This document shows, one piece after another, positions 48,205-58,830 of a stretch of 64,000 nucleotides of DNA (the first letter of the stretch is position 1; every line of letters starts with the position of its first letter). The position numbers and the translations under genes were made by a program. The notes beneath the pieces are model-generated. The model was given only the letters and a program-made list of their open reading frames with translations. It made no database searches and had not been told where the DNA came from. Source of the stretch: Osmia lignaria lignaria (taxonomy: Eukaryota > Arthropoda > Insecta > Hymenoptera > Megachilidae); assembly GCF_051020975.1 (NCBI RefSeq), contig NW_027478162.1, forward strand, positions 19,902,001 to 19,966,000, written 5' to 3'.

Positions 48205-51200
48205 GATCAGATGCGTAGTTCTCGAGATATATCAAGATATTTAAAAGTTCCGAAGCCGCACCAACATAATAGAGATACAGAAAAACCGTGGCCCCTCTCT
48301 TTGAGATAACTCTGCACTATTGCGAGCTGCAAATGCCACTTCCAGCTTAGCTGTGCAGAGGAAGAACAACAAAAAGAAGAAATAACTCGAAATATGTCCG
48401 TTAGGCCAGTTCCCTTGAGATAAATCTGCAAATATCTCGGAAACGAAGCGAGCTATGGCAAAATGTTAAGAGACCTTTTTTGTAGAGAATTAAGTTTCCT
48501 ACTTTTTATGTGCTATGATATTTTTTGATCAGATGCGTAGTTCTCGAGATATATCAAGATATTTAAAAGTTCCGAAGCCGCACCAACATAATAGAGATAC
48601 AGAAACACCGTGGCCCCTTTCTTTGAGATAACTCTGCGCTAGTGCGAGCCGCAAATGCCACTTCCAGCTTAGCTGTGCAGAAGAAGAACAACAAGAAGAA
48701 GAAATATCTCGATTAATGTCCGTCAGGCCCCTTCCCTTGAGATATATCTGCAAATATCTCGGAAACGAAGCGAGCTATGGCAAAATGTTAAGAGACCTTT
48801 TTTGTAGAGAATTATGTTTCCTACAATTTATGTTCTATGATATTTTTTGATCAGAAGCGTAGTTTTCGAGATATATCGAGATATTTAAAAGTTCCGAAGC
48901 CGCACCAACATAATAGAGATACAGAAACACCGTGGCCCCTTTCTTTGAGATAACTCTGCACTAGTGCGAGCCGCAAATGCCACTTCCAGCTTAGCTGTGC
49001 AGAAGAAGAACAACAAGAAGAAGAAATATCTCGAAATATGTCCGTTAGGCCCCTTCCCTTGAGATAAATCTGCAAATATCTCGGAAACTAAGCGAGCTAT
49101 GGCAAAATGTTAAGAGACCTCTTTTGTAGAGAATTAAGTTTCCTACTTTTTATGTTCTATGATATTTTTTGATCAGATGCGTAGTTCTCGAGATATATCA
49201 AGATATTTAAAAGTTCCGAAGCCGCACCAACATAATAGAGATACAGAAACACCGTGGCCCCTTTCTTTGAAATAACTCTGCACTATTGCGAGCTGTAAAT
49301 GCCACTTCCAGCTTAGCTGTGCAGAAGAAGAATAACAAGAAGAAGAAATATCTCGAAATATGTCGGTCAGGCCCCTGCCCTTGAGATATATCTGCAAATA
49401 TCTCGGAAACGAAGCGAGCTATGGCAAAATGTTGAGAGACCTTTTTTGTAGCGAATTATGTTTCCTACAATTTATGTTCTATGATATTTTTTGATCAGAA
49501 GCGTAGTTTTCGAGATATATCGAGATATTTAAAAGTTCCGAAGCCGCACCAACATAATAGAGATACAGAAACACCGTGGCCCCTTTCTTTGAGATAACTC
49601 TGCACTATTGCGAGCTGCAAATGCCACTTCCAGCTTAGCTGTGCAGAGGAAGAACAACAAGAAGAAGAAGTATCTCGAAATATGTCCGTCAGGCCCGTTC
49701 CTTTGAGCTGAATCTGCAAATATCTCGGAAACGAAGCGAGCTATGGCAAAATGTTAAGAGACCTTTTTTGTAGGGAATTAAGTTTCCTACTTTTTATGTT
49801 CTACGATATTTTTTGATCAGATGCGTAGTTCTCGAGATATATCAAGATATTTAAAAGTTCCGAAGCCGCACCAACATAATAGAGATACAGAAACACCGTG
49901 GCCCCTCTCTTTGAGGTAACTCTGCACTATTGCGAGCTGGAAATGCCACTTCCAGTTTAGCTGTGCAGAAGAAGAACAACAAGAAGAAGAAATATCTCGA
50001 AATATGTCCGTCAGGCCAGTTCCTTTGAGCTGAATCTGCAAATATCTCGGAATCGAAGCGAGCTATGGCAAAATGTTAAGAGACGTTTTTTGTAGAGAAT
50101 TGTGTTTGCTACAATTTATGTTCTATGATATTTTTTGATCAGAAGCGTAGTTTTCGAGATATATCGAGATATTTAAAAGTTCCGAAGCCGCACCAACATA
50201 ATAGGGATACAGAAACACCGTGGCCCCTTTCTTTGAAATAACTCTGCTCTAGTGCGAGCCGCAAATGCCACTTCCAGCTTAGCTGTGCAGAAGAAGAACA
50301 ACAAGAAGAAGAAATATCTCGAAATATGTCCGTCAGGCCCCTTCCCTTGAGATAAATCTGCAAATATCTCGGAAACGAAGCGAGCTATGGCAAAATGTTA
50401 AGAGACCTTTTTTGTAGAGAATTAAGTTTCCTACTTTTTATGTTCTATGATATTTTTTGATCAGATGCGTAGTTCTCGAGATATATCAAGATATTTAAAA
50501 GTTCCGAAGCCGCACCAACATAATAGAGATACAGAAACACCGTGGCCCCTTTCTTTGAGATAACTCTGCACTATTGCGAGCTGTAAATGCCACTTCCAGC
50601 TTAGCTGTGCAGAAGAAGAACAACAAGAAGAAGAAATATCTCGAAATATGTCCGTCAGGCCCCTTCCCTTGAGATATATCTGCAAATATCTCGGAAACGA
50701 AGCGAGCTATGGCAAAATGTTAAGAGACCTTTTTTGTAGAGAATTATGTTTCCTACAATTTATGTTCTATGATATTTTTTGATCAGAAGCGTAGTTTTCG
50801 AGATATATCGAGATATTTAAAAGTTCCAAAGCCGCACCAACATAATAGAGATACAGAAACACCGTGGCCCCTTTCTTTGAGATAACTCTGCACTAGTGCG
50901 AGCCGCAAATGCCACTTCCAGCTTAGCTGTGCAGAAGAAGAACAACAAGAAGAAGAAATATCTCGAAATATGTCCGTCAGGCCCCTTCCCTTGAGATAAA
51001 TCTGCAAATATCTCGGAAACGAAGCGAGGTATGGCAAAATGTTAAGAGACCTTTTTTGTAGAGAATTAAGTTTCCTCCTTTTTATGTTCTATGATATTTT
51101 TTGATCAGATGCGTAGTTCTCGAGATATATCAAGATATTTAAAAGTTCCGAAGCCGCACCAACATAATAGAGATACAGAAACACCGTGGCCCCTTTCTTT

Positions 51201-51424
51201 GAGATAACTCTGCACTATTGCGAGCTGGAAATGCCACTTCCAGTTTAGCTGTGCAGAAGAAGAACAACAAGAAGAAGAAATATCTCGAAATATGTCCGTT
51301 AGGCCCCTTCCCTTGAGATAAATCTGCAAATATCTCGGAAACGACGCGAGCTATGGCAAAATGTTAAGAGACCTTTTTTGTAGAGAATTAAGTTTCCTAC
51401 TTTTTATGTTCTATGATATTTTTT

Positions 51425-52712
51425 GATCAGATGCGTAGTTCTCGAGATATATCAAGATATTTAAAAGTTTCGAAGCCGCACCAACATAATAGAGATACAG
51501 AAACACCGTGGCCCCTTTCTTTGAGATAACTCTGCACTATTGCGAGCTGGAAATGCCACTTCCAGTTTAGCTGTGCAGAAGAAGAACAACAAGAAGAAGA
51601 AATATCTCGAAATATGTCCGTTAGGCCCCTTCCCTTGAGATAAATCTGCAAATATCTCGGAAACGAAGCGAGCTATGGCAAAATGTTGAGAGACCTTTTT
51701 TGTAGAGAATTAAGTTTCCTACTTTTTATGTTCTATGATATTTTTTGATTAGATGCGTAGTTCTCGAGATATATCAAGATATTTAAAAGTTCCGAAGCCG
51801 CACCAACATAATAGAGATACAGAAAAACCGTGGCCCCTCTCTTTGAGATAACTCTGCACTATTGCGAGCTGCAAATGCCACTTCCAGCTTAGCTGTGCAG
51901 AGGAAGAACAACAAAAAGAAGAAATAACTCGAAATATGTCCGTTAGGCCCCTTCCCTTGAGATAAATCTGCAAATATCTCGGAAACGAAGCGAGCTATGG
52001 CAAAATGTTAAGAGACCTTTTTTGTAGAGAATTAAGTTTCCTACTTTTTATGTTCTATGATATTTTTTGATCAGATGCGTAGTTCTCGAGATATATCAAG
52101 ATATTTAAAAGTTTCGAAGCCGCACCAACATAATAGAGATACAGAAACACCGTGGCCCCTTTCTTTGAGATAACTCTGCACTATTGCGAGCTGGAAATGC
52201 CACTTCCAGTTTAGCTGTGCAGAAGAAGAACAACAAGAAGAAGAAATATCTCGAAATATGTCCGTTAGGCCCCTTCCCTTGAGATAAATCTGCAAATATC
52301 TCGGAAACGAAGCGAGCTATGGCAAAATGTTGAGAGACCTTTTTTGTAGAGAATTAAGTTTCCTACTTTTTATGTTCTATGATATTTTTTGATCAGATGC
52401 GTAGTTCTCGAGATATATCAAGATATTTAAAAGTTCCGAAGCCGCACCAACATAATAAAGATACAGAAAAACCGTGGCCCCTCTCTTTGAGATAACTCTG
52501 CACTATTGCGAGCTGCAAATGCCACTTCCAGCTTAGCTGTGCAGAGGAAGAACAACAAAAAGAAGAAATAACTCGAAATATGTCCGTTAGGCCCCTTCCC
52601 TTGAGATAAATCTGCAAATATCTCGGAAACGAAGCGAGCTATGGCAAAATGTTAAGAGACCTTTTTTGTAGAGAATTAAGTTTCCTACTTTTTATGTTCT
52701 ATGATATTTTTT
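51425..52712 (+). repeat. Tandem 2-mer higher-order repeat (644 bp, two units)
   Basis: Each unit is a GTTTCGAAGCC/CTGGAAATGCC monomer with GTTGAGAGACC, followed by an AAAAACCGTGG/AATAACTCG monomer. Unit 1 has GATTAGATGCG at 51,747 and unit 2 has AATAAAGATAC near 52,456. The same pair occurs at 47,883-48,526 and 54,645-55,288. Confidence 0.87.
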
Positions 52713-54018
52713 GATCAGATGCGTAGTTCTCGAGATATATCAAGATATTTAAAAGTTCCGAAGCCGCACCAACATAATAGAGATACAGAAACACCGTGGC
52801 CCCTTTCTTTGAGATAACTCTGCACTATTGCGAGCCGCAAATGCCACTTCCAGCTTAGCTGTGCAGAAGAAGAACAACAAGAAGAAGAAATATCTCGAAA
52901 TATGTCCGTCAGGCCCCTGCCCTTGAGATATATCTGCAAATATCTCGGAAACGAAGCGAGCTATGGCAAAATGTTGAGAGACCTTTTTTGTAGCGAATTA
53001 TGTTTCCTACAATTTATGTTCTATGATATTTTTTGATCAGAAGCGTAGTTTTCGAGATATATCGAGATATTTAAAAGTTCCGAAGCCGCACCAACATAAT
53101 AGAGATACAGAAACACCGTGGCCCCTTTCTTTGAGATAACTCTGCACTATTGCGAGCTGTAAATGCCACTTCCAGCTTAGCTGTGCAGAAGAAGAACAAC
53201 AAGAAGAAGAAATATCTCGAAATATGTCCGTCAGGCCCCTGCCCTTGAGATATATCTGCAAATATCTCGGAAACGAAGCGAGCTATGACAAAATGTTAAG
53301 AGACCTTTTTTGTAGAGAATTATGTTTCCTACAATTTATCTTCTATGATATTTTTTGATCAGAAGCGTAGTTTTCGAGATATATCGAGATATTTAAAAGT
53401 TCCGAAGCCGCACCAACATAATAGAGATACAGAAACACCGTGGCCCCTTTCTTTGAGATAACTCTGCGCTAGTGCGAGCCGCAAATGCCACTTCCAGCTT
53501 AGCTGTGCAGAAGAAGAACAACAAGAAGAAGAAATATCTCGATTAATGTCCGTCAGGCCCCTTCCCTTGAGATATATCTGCAAATATCTCGGAAACGAAG
53601 CGAGCTATGGCAAAATGTTAAGAGACCTTTTTTGTAGAGAATTATGTTTCCTACAATTTATGTTCTATGATATTTTTTGATCAGAAGCGTAGTTTTCGAG
53701 ATATATCGAGATATTTAAAAGTTCCGAAGCCGCACCAACATAATAGAGATACAGAAACACCGTGGCCCCTTTCTTTGAGATAACTCTGCACTAGTGCGAG
53801 CCGCAAATGCCACTTCCAGCTTAGCTGTGCAGAAGAAGAACAACAAGAAGAAGAAATATCTCGAAATATGTCCGTTAGGCCCCTTCCCTTGAGATAAATC
53901 TGCAAATATCTCGGAAACTAATCGAGCTATGGCAAAATGTTCAGAGACCTCTTTTGTAGAGAATTAAGTTTCCTACTTTTTATGTTCTATGATATTTTTT
54001 GATCAGATGCGTAGTTCT

Positions 54019-54038
54019 CGAGATATATCAAGATATTT
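54019..54038 (+). repeat. Tandem pair of 10-bp boxes in the monomer front (A/B segment)
   Basis: Positions 19-28 read CGAGATATAT. Positions 29-38 read CAAGATATTT in A-type monomers, as here, and CGAGATATTT in B-type monomers. The B form is therefore a clearer tandem 10-bp duplication. The A form also has CTCGAG at 17-22, inside the 8-bp palindrome TCTCGAGA, which B loses by C17 to T. A 10-bp step is near one DNA helical turn, so a protein could meet both boxes on one face. That last point is inference only. Confidence 0.6.
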
Positions 54039-54085
54039 AAAAGTTCCGAAGCCGCACCAACATAATAGAGATACAGAAACACCGT

Positions 54086-54112
54086 GGCCCCTTTCTTTGA
54101 GATAACTCTGCA
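54086..54112 (+). repeat. Internal 27-bp direct repeat, copy 1
   Basis: This segment starts GGCCCCTTTCTTTGAG and ends CTCTGCA. It matches positions 200-226 of the same monomer at 24 of 27 bases with no gap, an offset of 114 bp. It includes the CT-rich stretch upstream of TTGAGATAA. The match fades right after TGCA, but GCGAGCT plus a nearby GCAAA motif follows both copies (118 and 244) at different spacing. The two halves may therefore descend from one shorter ancestral unit with a later length change between them. Confidence 0.75.
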
Positions 54113-54155
54113 CTATTGCGAGCTGCAAATGCCACTTCCAGCTTAGCTGTGCAGA
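54107..54155. repeat. Nested inverted repeat within the monomer
   Basis: TCTGCAC at 107-113 is complementary to GTGCAGA at 149-155, enclosing 35 nt. Inside it AGCTG (121-125) can pair with CAGCT (139-143) around a 13-nt loop. The overlapping CAGCTTAGCTG at 139-149 is itself an 11-bp odd palindrome. A subfamily with G126 can form a longer inner stem, 121-128 with 136-143. Whether this folds in DNA or RNA is unknown. The arms are short and could be chance, but all copies inherit them. Confidence 0.45.
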
Positions 54156-54178
54156 AGAAGAACAACAAGAAGAAGAAA
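54154..54178 (+). repeat. GAA/CAA triplet tract, (GAA)3(CAA)2(GAA)3
   Basis: Eight perfect NAA triplets with no T and only two C form a short purine-rich tract in every monomer. Read on the minus strand it gives the serine/cysteine or phenylalanine/leucine runs of the conceptual translations, which is a compositional effect. Variants change single bases (GAGGAAG, AAAAAGAAG, GAATAAGAA). No copy-number change of the triplets was noticed in about 199 copies, which is notable for a microsatellite-like motif. Confidence 0.8.
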
Positions 54179-54185
54179 TATCTCG
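54176..54185 (-). repeat. Inverted 10-bp box, copy 1
   Basis: AAATATCTCG is the exact reverse complement of the B-type front box CGAGATATTT (29-38). It lies 50 bp before a second identical copy. It overlaps the end of the GAA tract. Confidence 0.6.
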
Positions 54186-54199
54186 AAATATGTCCGTCA

Positions 54200-54226
54200 G
54201 GCCCCTTCCCTTGAGATATATCTGCA
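54200..54226 (+). repeat. Internal 27-bp direct repeat, copy 2
   Basis: This is the partner of 54,086-54,112. In consensus it begins GGCCCCTTCCCTTGAG and ends AAATCTGCA. This reference copy has T at 219, which lowers its own match to 23/27. A common variant of this segment changes five positions together (A204, G205, T210, C216, G218), giving GGCCAGTTCCTTTGAGCTGA. The G156 substitution in the GAA tract often accompanies it. That linkage marks one monomer subfamily, seen for example at 553-42,000 in many scattered copies. Confidence 0.75.
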
Positions 54227-54235
54227 AATATCTCG
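54226..54235 (-). repeat. Inverted 10-bp box, copy 2
   Basis: AAATATCTCG recurs exactly 50 bp after the copy at 176, and with the next three bases the pair matches at 12 of 13 positions. It is followed by GAAACGAAGCG. With the two forward copies in the front segment, the monomer carries four copies of one 10-bp motif in a two-forward, two-reverse arrangement. Confidence 0.6.
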
Positions 54236-54322
54236 GAAACGAAGCGAGCTATGGCAAAATGTTAAGAGACCTTTTTTGTAGAGAATTATGTTTCCTACTT
54301 TTTATGTTCTATGATATTTTTT

Positions 54323-54644
54323 GATCAGAAGCGTAGTTTTCGAGATATATCGAGATATTTAAAAGTTCCAAAGCCGCACCAACATAATAGAGATACAGAA
54401 ACACCGTGGCCCCTTTCTTTGAGATAACTCTGCACTATTGCGAGCTGGAAATGCCACTTCCAGTTTAGCTGTGCAGAAGAAGAACAACAAGAAGAAGAAA
54501 TATCTCGAAATATGTCCGTTAGGCCCCTTCCCTTGAGATAAATCTGCAAATATCTCGGAAACGACGCGAGCTATGGCAAAATGTTAAGAGACCTTTTTTG
54601 TAGAGAATTAAGTTTCCTACTTTTTATGTTCTATGATATTTTTT
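54323..54644 (+). repeat. Chimeric monomer at a block junction
   Basis: The front carries the B form and the rare GTTCCAAAGCC of monomer 50,781. The rear carries CTATTGCG, CTGGAAATGCC, CCAGTTTAGC, CCGTTAGG and ACGACGCG of monomer 51,103. The switch falls between monomer positions 48 and 116, that is 54,370-54,438. After it the order follows 51,425 onward. The join removes exactly one monomer relative to 50,781-51,424. Confidence 0.78.
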
Positions 54645-57220
54645 GATCAGATGCGTAGTTCTCGAGATATATCAAGATATTTAAAAGTTTCGAAGCCGCA
54701 CCAACATAATAGAGATACAGAAACACCGTGGCCCCTTTCTTTGAGATAACTCTGCACTATTGCGAGCTGGAAATGCCACTTCCAGTTTAGCTGTGCAGAA
54801 GAAGAACAACAAGAAGAAGAAATATCTCGAAATATGTCCGTTAGGCCCCTTCCCTTGAGATAAATCTGCAAATATCTCGGAAACGAAGCGAGCTATGGCA
54901 AAATGTTGAGAGACCTTTTTTGTAGAGAATTAAGTTTCCTACTTTTTATGTTCTATGATATTTTTTGATCAGATGCGTAGTTCTCGAGATATATCAAGAT
55001 ATTTAAAAGTTCCGAAGCCGCACCAACATAATAGAGATACAGAAAAACCGTGGCCCCTCTCTTTGAGATAACTCTGCACTATTGCGAGCTGCAAATGCCA
55101 CTTCCAGCTTAGCTGTGCAGAGGAAGAACAACAAAAAGAAGAAATAACTCGAAATATGTCCGTTAGGCCCCTTCCCTTGAGATAAATCTGCAAATATCTC
55201 GGAAACGAAGCGAGCTATGGCAGAATGTTAAGAGACCTTTTTTGTAGAGAATTAAGTTTCCTACTTTTTATGTTCTATGATATTTTTTGAGCAGATGCGT
55301 AGTTCTCGAGATATATCAAGATATTTAAAAGTTCCGAAGCCGCACCAACATAATAGAGATACAGAAACACCGTGGCCCCTTTCTTTGAGATAACTCTGCA
55401 ATAGTGCGAGCCGCAAATGCCACTTCCAGCTTAGCTGTGCAGAAGAAGAACAACAAGAAGAAGAAATATCTCGAAATATGTCCGTTAGGCCCCTTCCCTT
55501 GAGATAAATCTGCAAATATCTCGGAAACGAAGCGAGCTATGGCAAAATGTTAAGAGACCTTTTTTGTAGAGAATTAAGTTTCCTACTTTTTATGTTCTAT
55601 GATATTTTTTGATCAGATGTGTAGTTCTCGAGATACATCAAGATATTTAAAAGTTCCGAAGCCGCACCAACATAATAGAGATACAGAAACACCGTGGCCC
55701 CTTTCTTTGAGATAACTCTGCACTATTGCGAGCTGTAAATGCCACTTCCAGCTTAGCTGTGCAGAAGAAGAACAACAAGAAGAAGAAATATCTCGAAATA
55801 TGTCCGTCAGGCCCCTTCCCTTGAGATATATCTGCAAATATCTCGGAAACCAAGCGAGCTATGGCAAAATGTTAAGAGACCTTTTTTGTAGAGAATTATG
55901 TTTCCTACAATTTATGTTCTATGATATTTTTTGATCAGAAGCGTGGTTTTCGAGATATATCGAGATATTTAAAAGTTCCGAAGCCGCACCAACATAATAG
56001 AGATACAGAAACACCGTGGCCCCTTTCTTTGAGATAACTCTGCACTAGTGCGAGCCGCAAATGCCACTTCCAGCTTAGCTGTGCAGAAGAAGAACAACAA
56101 GAAGAAGAAATATCTCGAAATATGTCCGTCAGGCCCCTTCCCTTGAGATAAATCGGCAAATATCTCGGAAAGGAAGCGAGCTATGGCAAAATGTTAAGAG
56201 ACCTTTTTTGTAGAGAATTAAGTTTCCTACTTTTTATGTTCTATGATATTTTTTGATCAGATGCGTAGTTCTCGAGATATATCAAGATATTTAAAAGTTT
56301 CGAAGCCGCACCAACATAATAGAGATACAGAAACACCGTGGCCCCTTTCTTTGAGATAACTCTGCACTATTGCGAGCTGTAAATGCCACTTCCAGCTTAG
56401 CTGTGCAGAAGAAGAACAACAAGAAGAAGAAAGATCTCGAAATATGTCCGTCAGTCCCCTTCCCTTGAGATATATCTGCAAATATCTCGGAAACGAAGCG
56501 AGCTATGGCAAAATGTTAAGAGACCTTTTTTGTAGAGAATTATGTTTCCTACAATTTATGTTCTATCATATTTTTTGATCAGAAGCGTAGTTTTCGAGAT
56601 ATATCGAGATATTTAAAAGTTCCAAAGCCGCACCAACATAATAGAGATACAGAAACACCGTGGCCCCTTTCTTTGAGATAACTCTGCACTAGTGCGAGCC
56701 GCAAATGCCACTTCCAGCTTAGCTGTGCAGAAGAAGAACAACAAGAAGAAGAAATATCTCGAAATATGTCCGTCAGGCCCCTTCCCTTTAGATATATCTG
56801 CAAATATCTCGGAAACGAAGCGAGGTATGGCAAAATGTTAAGAGACCTTTTTTGTAGAGAATTATGTTTCCTACAATTTATGTTCTATGATATTTTTTGA
56901 TCAGAAGCGTAGTTTTCGAGATATATCGAGATATTTAAAAGTTCCGAAGCCGCACCAACATAATAGAGATACAGAAACACCGTGGCCCCTTTCTTTGAGA
57001 TAACTCTGCACTAGTGCGATCCGCAAATGCCGCTTCCAGCTTAGCTGTGCAGAAGAAGAACAACAAGAAGAAGAAATATCTCGAAATATGTCCGTCAGGC
57101 CCCTTCCCTCGAGATAAATCTGCAAATATCTCGGAAAGGAAGCGAGCTATGGCAAAATGTTAAGAGACCTTTTTTGTAGAGAATTAAGTTTCCTACTTTT
57201 TATGTTCTATGATATTTTTG

Positions 57221-58186
57221 GATCGGATGCGTAGTTCTCGAGATATATCAAGATATTTAAAAGTTCCGAAGCCGCACCAACATAATAGAGATACAGAAAC
57301 ACCGTGGCCCCTGTCTTTGAGATAACTCTGCACTATTGCGAGCTGCAAATGCCACTTCCAGCTTAGCTGTGCAGAAGAAGAACAACAAAAAGAAGAAATA
57401 TCTCGAAATATGTCCGTCAGGCCCCTTCCCTTGAGATAAATCTGCAAATATCTCGGAAACGAAGCGAGCTATGGCAAAATGTTAAGAGACCTCTTTTGTA
57501 GAGAATTAAGTTTCCTACTTTTTATGTTCTATGATATTTTTCGATCAGATGCGTAGTTCTCGAGATATATCCTGATATTTAAAAGTTCCGAAGCGGCACC
57601 AACATAATAGAGATACAGAAACACCGTGGCCCCTTTCTTTGAGGTAACTCTGCACTATTGCGAGCTGCAAATGCCACTTCCAGCTTAGCTGTGCAGAAGA
57701 AGAACAACAAGAAGAAGAAATATCTCGAAATATGTCCGTCAGGCCCCTTCCCTCGAGATAAATCTGCAAATATCTCGGAAAGGAAGCGAGCTATGGCAAA
57801 ATGTTAAGAGACCTTTTTTGTAGAGAATTAAGTTTCCTACTTTTTATGTTCTATGATATTTTTGGATCGGATGCGTAGTTCTCGAGATATATCAAGATAT
57901 TTAAAAGTTCCGAAGCCGCACCAACATAATAGAGATACAGAAACACCGTGGCCCCTGTCTTTGAGATAACTCTGCACTATTGCGAGCTGCAAATGCCACT
58001 TCCAGCTTAGCTGTGCAGAAGAAGAACAACAAAAAGAAGAAATATCTCGAAATATGTCCGTCAGGCCCCTTCCCTTGAGATAAATCTGCAAATATCTCGG
58101 AAACGAAGCGAGCTATGGCAAAATGTTAAGAGACCTCTTTTGTAGAGAATTAAGTTTCCTACTTTTTATGTTCTATGATATTTTTC
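57221..58186 (+). repeat. Monomer variant repeated at 2 monomers (644 bp)
   Basis: Monomers 57,221 and 57,865 share TTTTTGGATCGGATGCG, CCCCTGTCTTTGAG and CAACAAAAAGAAG. The GATCAG start is changed to GATCGG in both, which removes the minus-strand stop. The monomer between carries ATATCCTGATATTT, GAAGCGGCACC and GAGGTAAC, the hallmark of the right-hand region. Confidence 0.83.
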
Positions 58187-58830
58187 GATCAGATGCGTAG
58201 TTCTCGAGATATATCAAGATATTTAAAAGTTCCGAAGCCGCACCAACATAATAGAGATACAGAAACACCGTGGCCCCTTTCTTTGAGATAACTCTGCACT
58301 ATTGCGAGCTGCAAATGCCACTTCCAGCTTAGCTGTGCAGAAGAAGAACAACAAGAAGAAGAGATATCTCGAAATATGTCCGTTAGGCCCCTTCCCTTGA
58401 GATAAATCTGCAAATATCTCGGAAACGAAGCGAGCTACGGCAAAATGTTAAGAGACCTTTTTTGTAGAAAATTAGGATTCCTACTTTTTATGTTCTATGA
58501 TATTTTTTGATCAGATGCGTAGTTCTCGAGATATATCCTGATATTTAAATGTTCCGAAGCGGCACCAACATAATAGAGATACAGAAACACCGTGGCCCCT
58601 TTCTTTGAGGTAACTCTGCACTATTGCGAGCTGCAAATGCCACTTCCAGCTTAGCTGTGCAGAAGAAGAACAACAAGAAGAAGAAATATCTCGAAATATG
58701 TCCGTCAGGCCCCTTCCCTTGAGATAAATCTGCAAATATCTCGGAAACGAAGCGAGCTATGGCAAAATGTTAAGAGACCTTATTTGTAGAGATTTAAGTT
58801 TCCTACTTTTTATGTTCTACGATATTTTTT

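Larger units (their letters stand above)
54003..54227 (-). other. Recurrent 74-codon open frame lacking ATG, judged non-coding
   Basis: On the minus strand a frame runs from TAG (plus strand CTA at 249-251) to TGA (plus strand TCA at 3-5). It has no ATG in almost every monomer, and only a TTG at 225-227 would serve as a bacterial-type start. The conceptual product is about 74 residues with a Ser/Cys-rich centre made by the GAA/CAA tract. No signal peptide, membrane span or known motif is evident. When TGATCA is mutated (41,765, 57,221, 59,153) the frame simply runs on. It is disrupted without apparent consequence at 7,637, 7,959, 15,043 and 41,123. Homogenisation explains why it is open nearly everywhere. 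Confidence 0.6.
54001..54322. repeat. Reference monomer, close to consensus, used for the monomer map
   Basis: I chose this copy because it differs from my hand-made consensus at only two positions (T at 219 and T at 289) and because monomer position equals window position minus 54,000. Landmarks in order are: GATCAG (1-6); palindrome TCTCGAGA (16-23); two tandem 10-bp boxes (19-38); CACCAACATAATAGAGATAC (55-74); first copy of the 27-bp internal repeat (86-112); nested inverted repeat (107-155); GAA/CAA tract (154-177); inverted box (176-185); second 27-bp copy (200-226); inverted box (226-235); GCGAGCTATGGC (244-255); T6 (272-277); T5 (299-303); T6 (317-322). Confidence 0.9.

Noticed and set aside
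54034..54052. TATTTAAAAG as a TATA box and GTTCCGAAGCC as a Pol III B box
   Set aside because: The first is a common AT-rich string with no supporting start-site signal. The second has an extra C within the GTTCGA core and no matching A box upstream.
54003..54227. About 190 minus-strand frames of 74-84 codons as a protein family
   Set aside because: They depend on a TTG start, lack ATG, sit in a homogenised satellite, and vary in length only by single-base loss of the TGATCA stop or the TAG upstream. There is no promoter, splice or domain evidence.
54226..54249. CENP-B box in GGAAACGAAGCG (monomer 235-246)
   Set aside because: GGAAACG matches part of the mammalian box on one strand, but the TTCG half and the CGGG core are not in the right places. 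It is at most a partial resemblance.
54272..54322. Phased A/T tracts giving intrinsic DNA bending (T6 at 272, T5 at 299, T6 at 317)
   Set aside because: Spacings of 27 and 18 bp do not keep a consistent helical phase, so curvature cannot be argued from sequence inspection alone.
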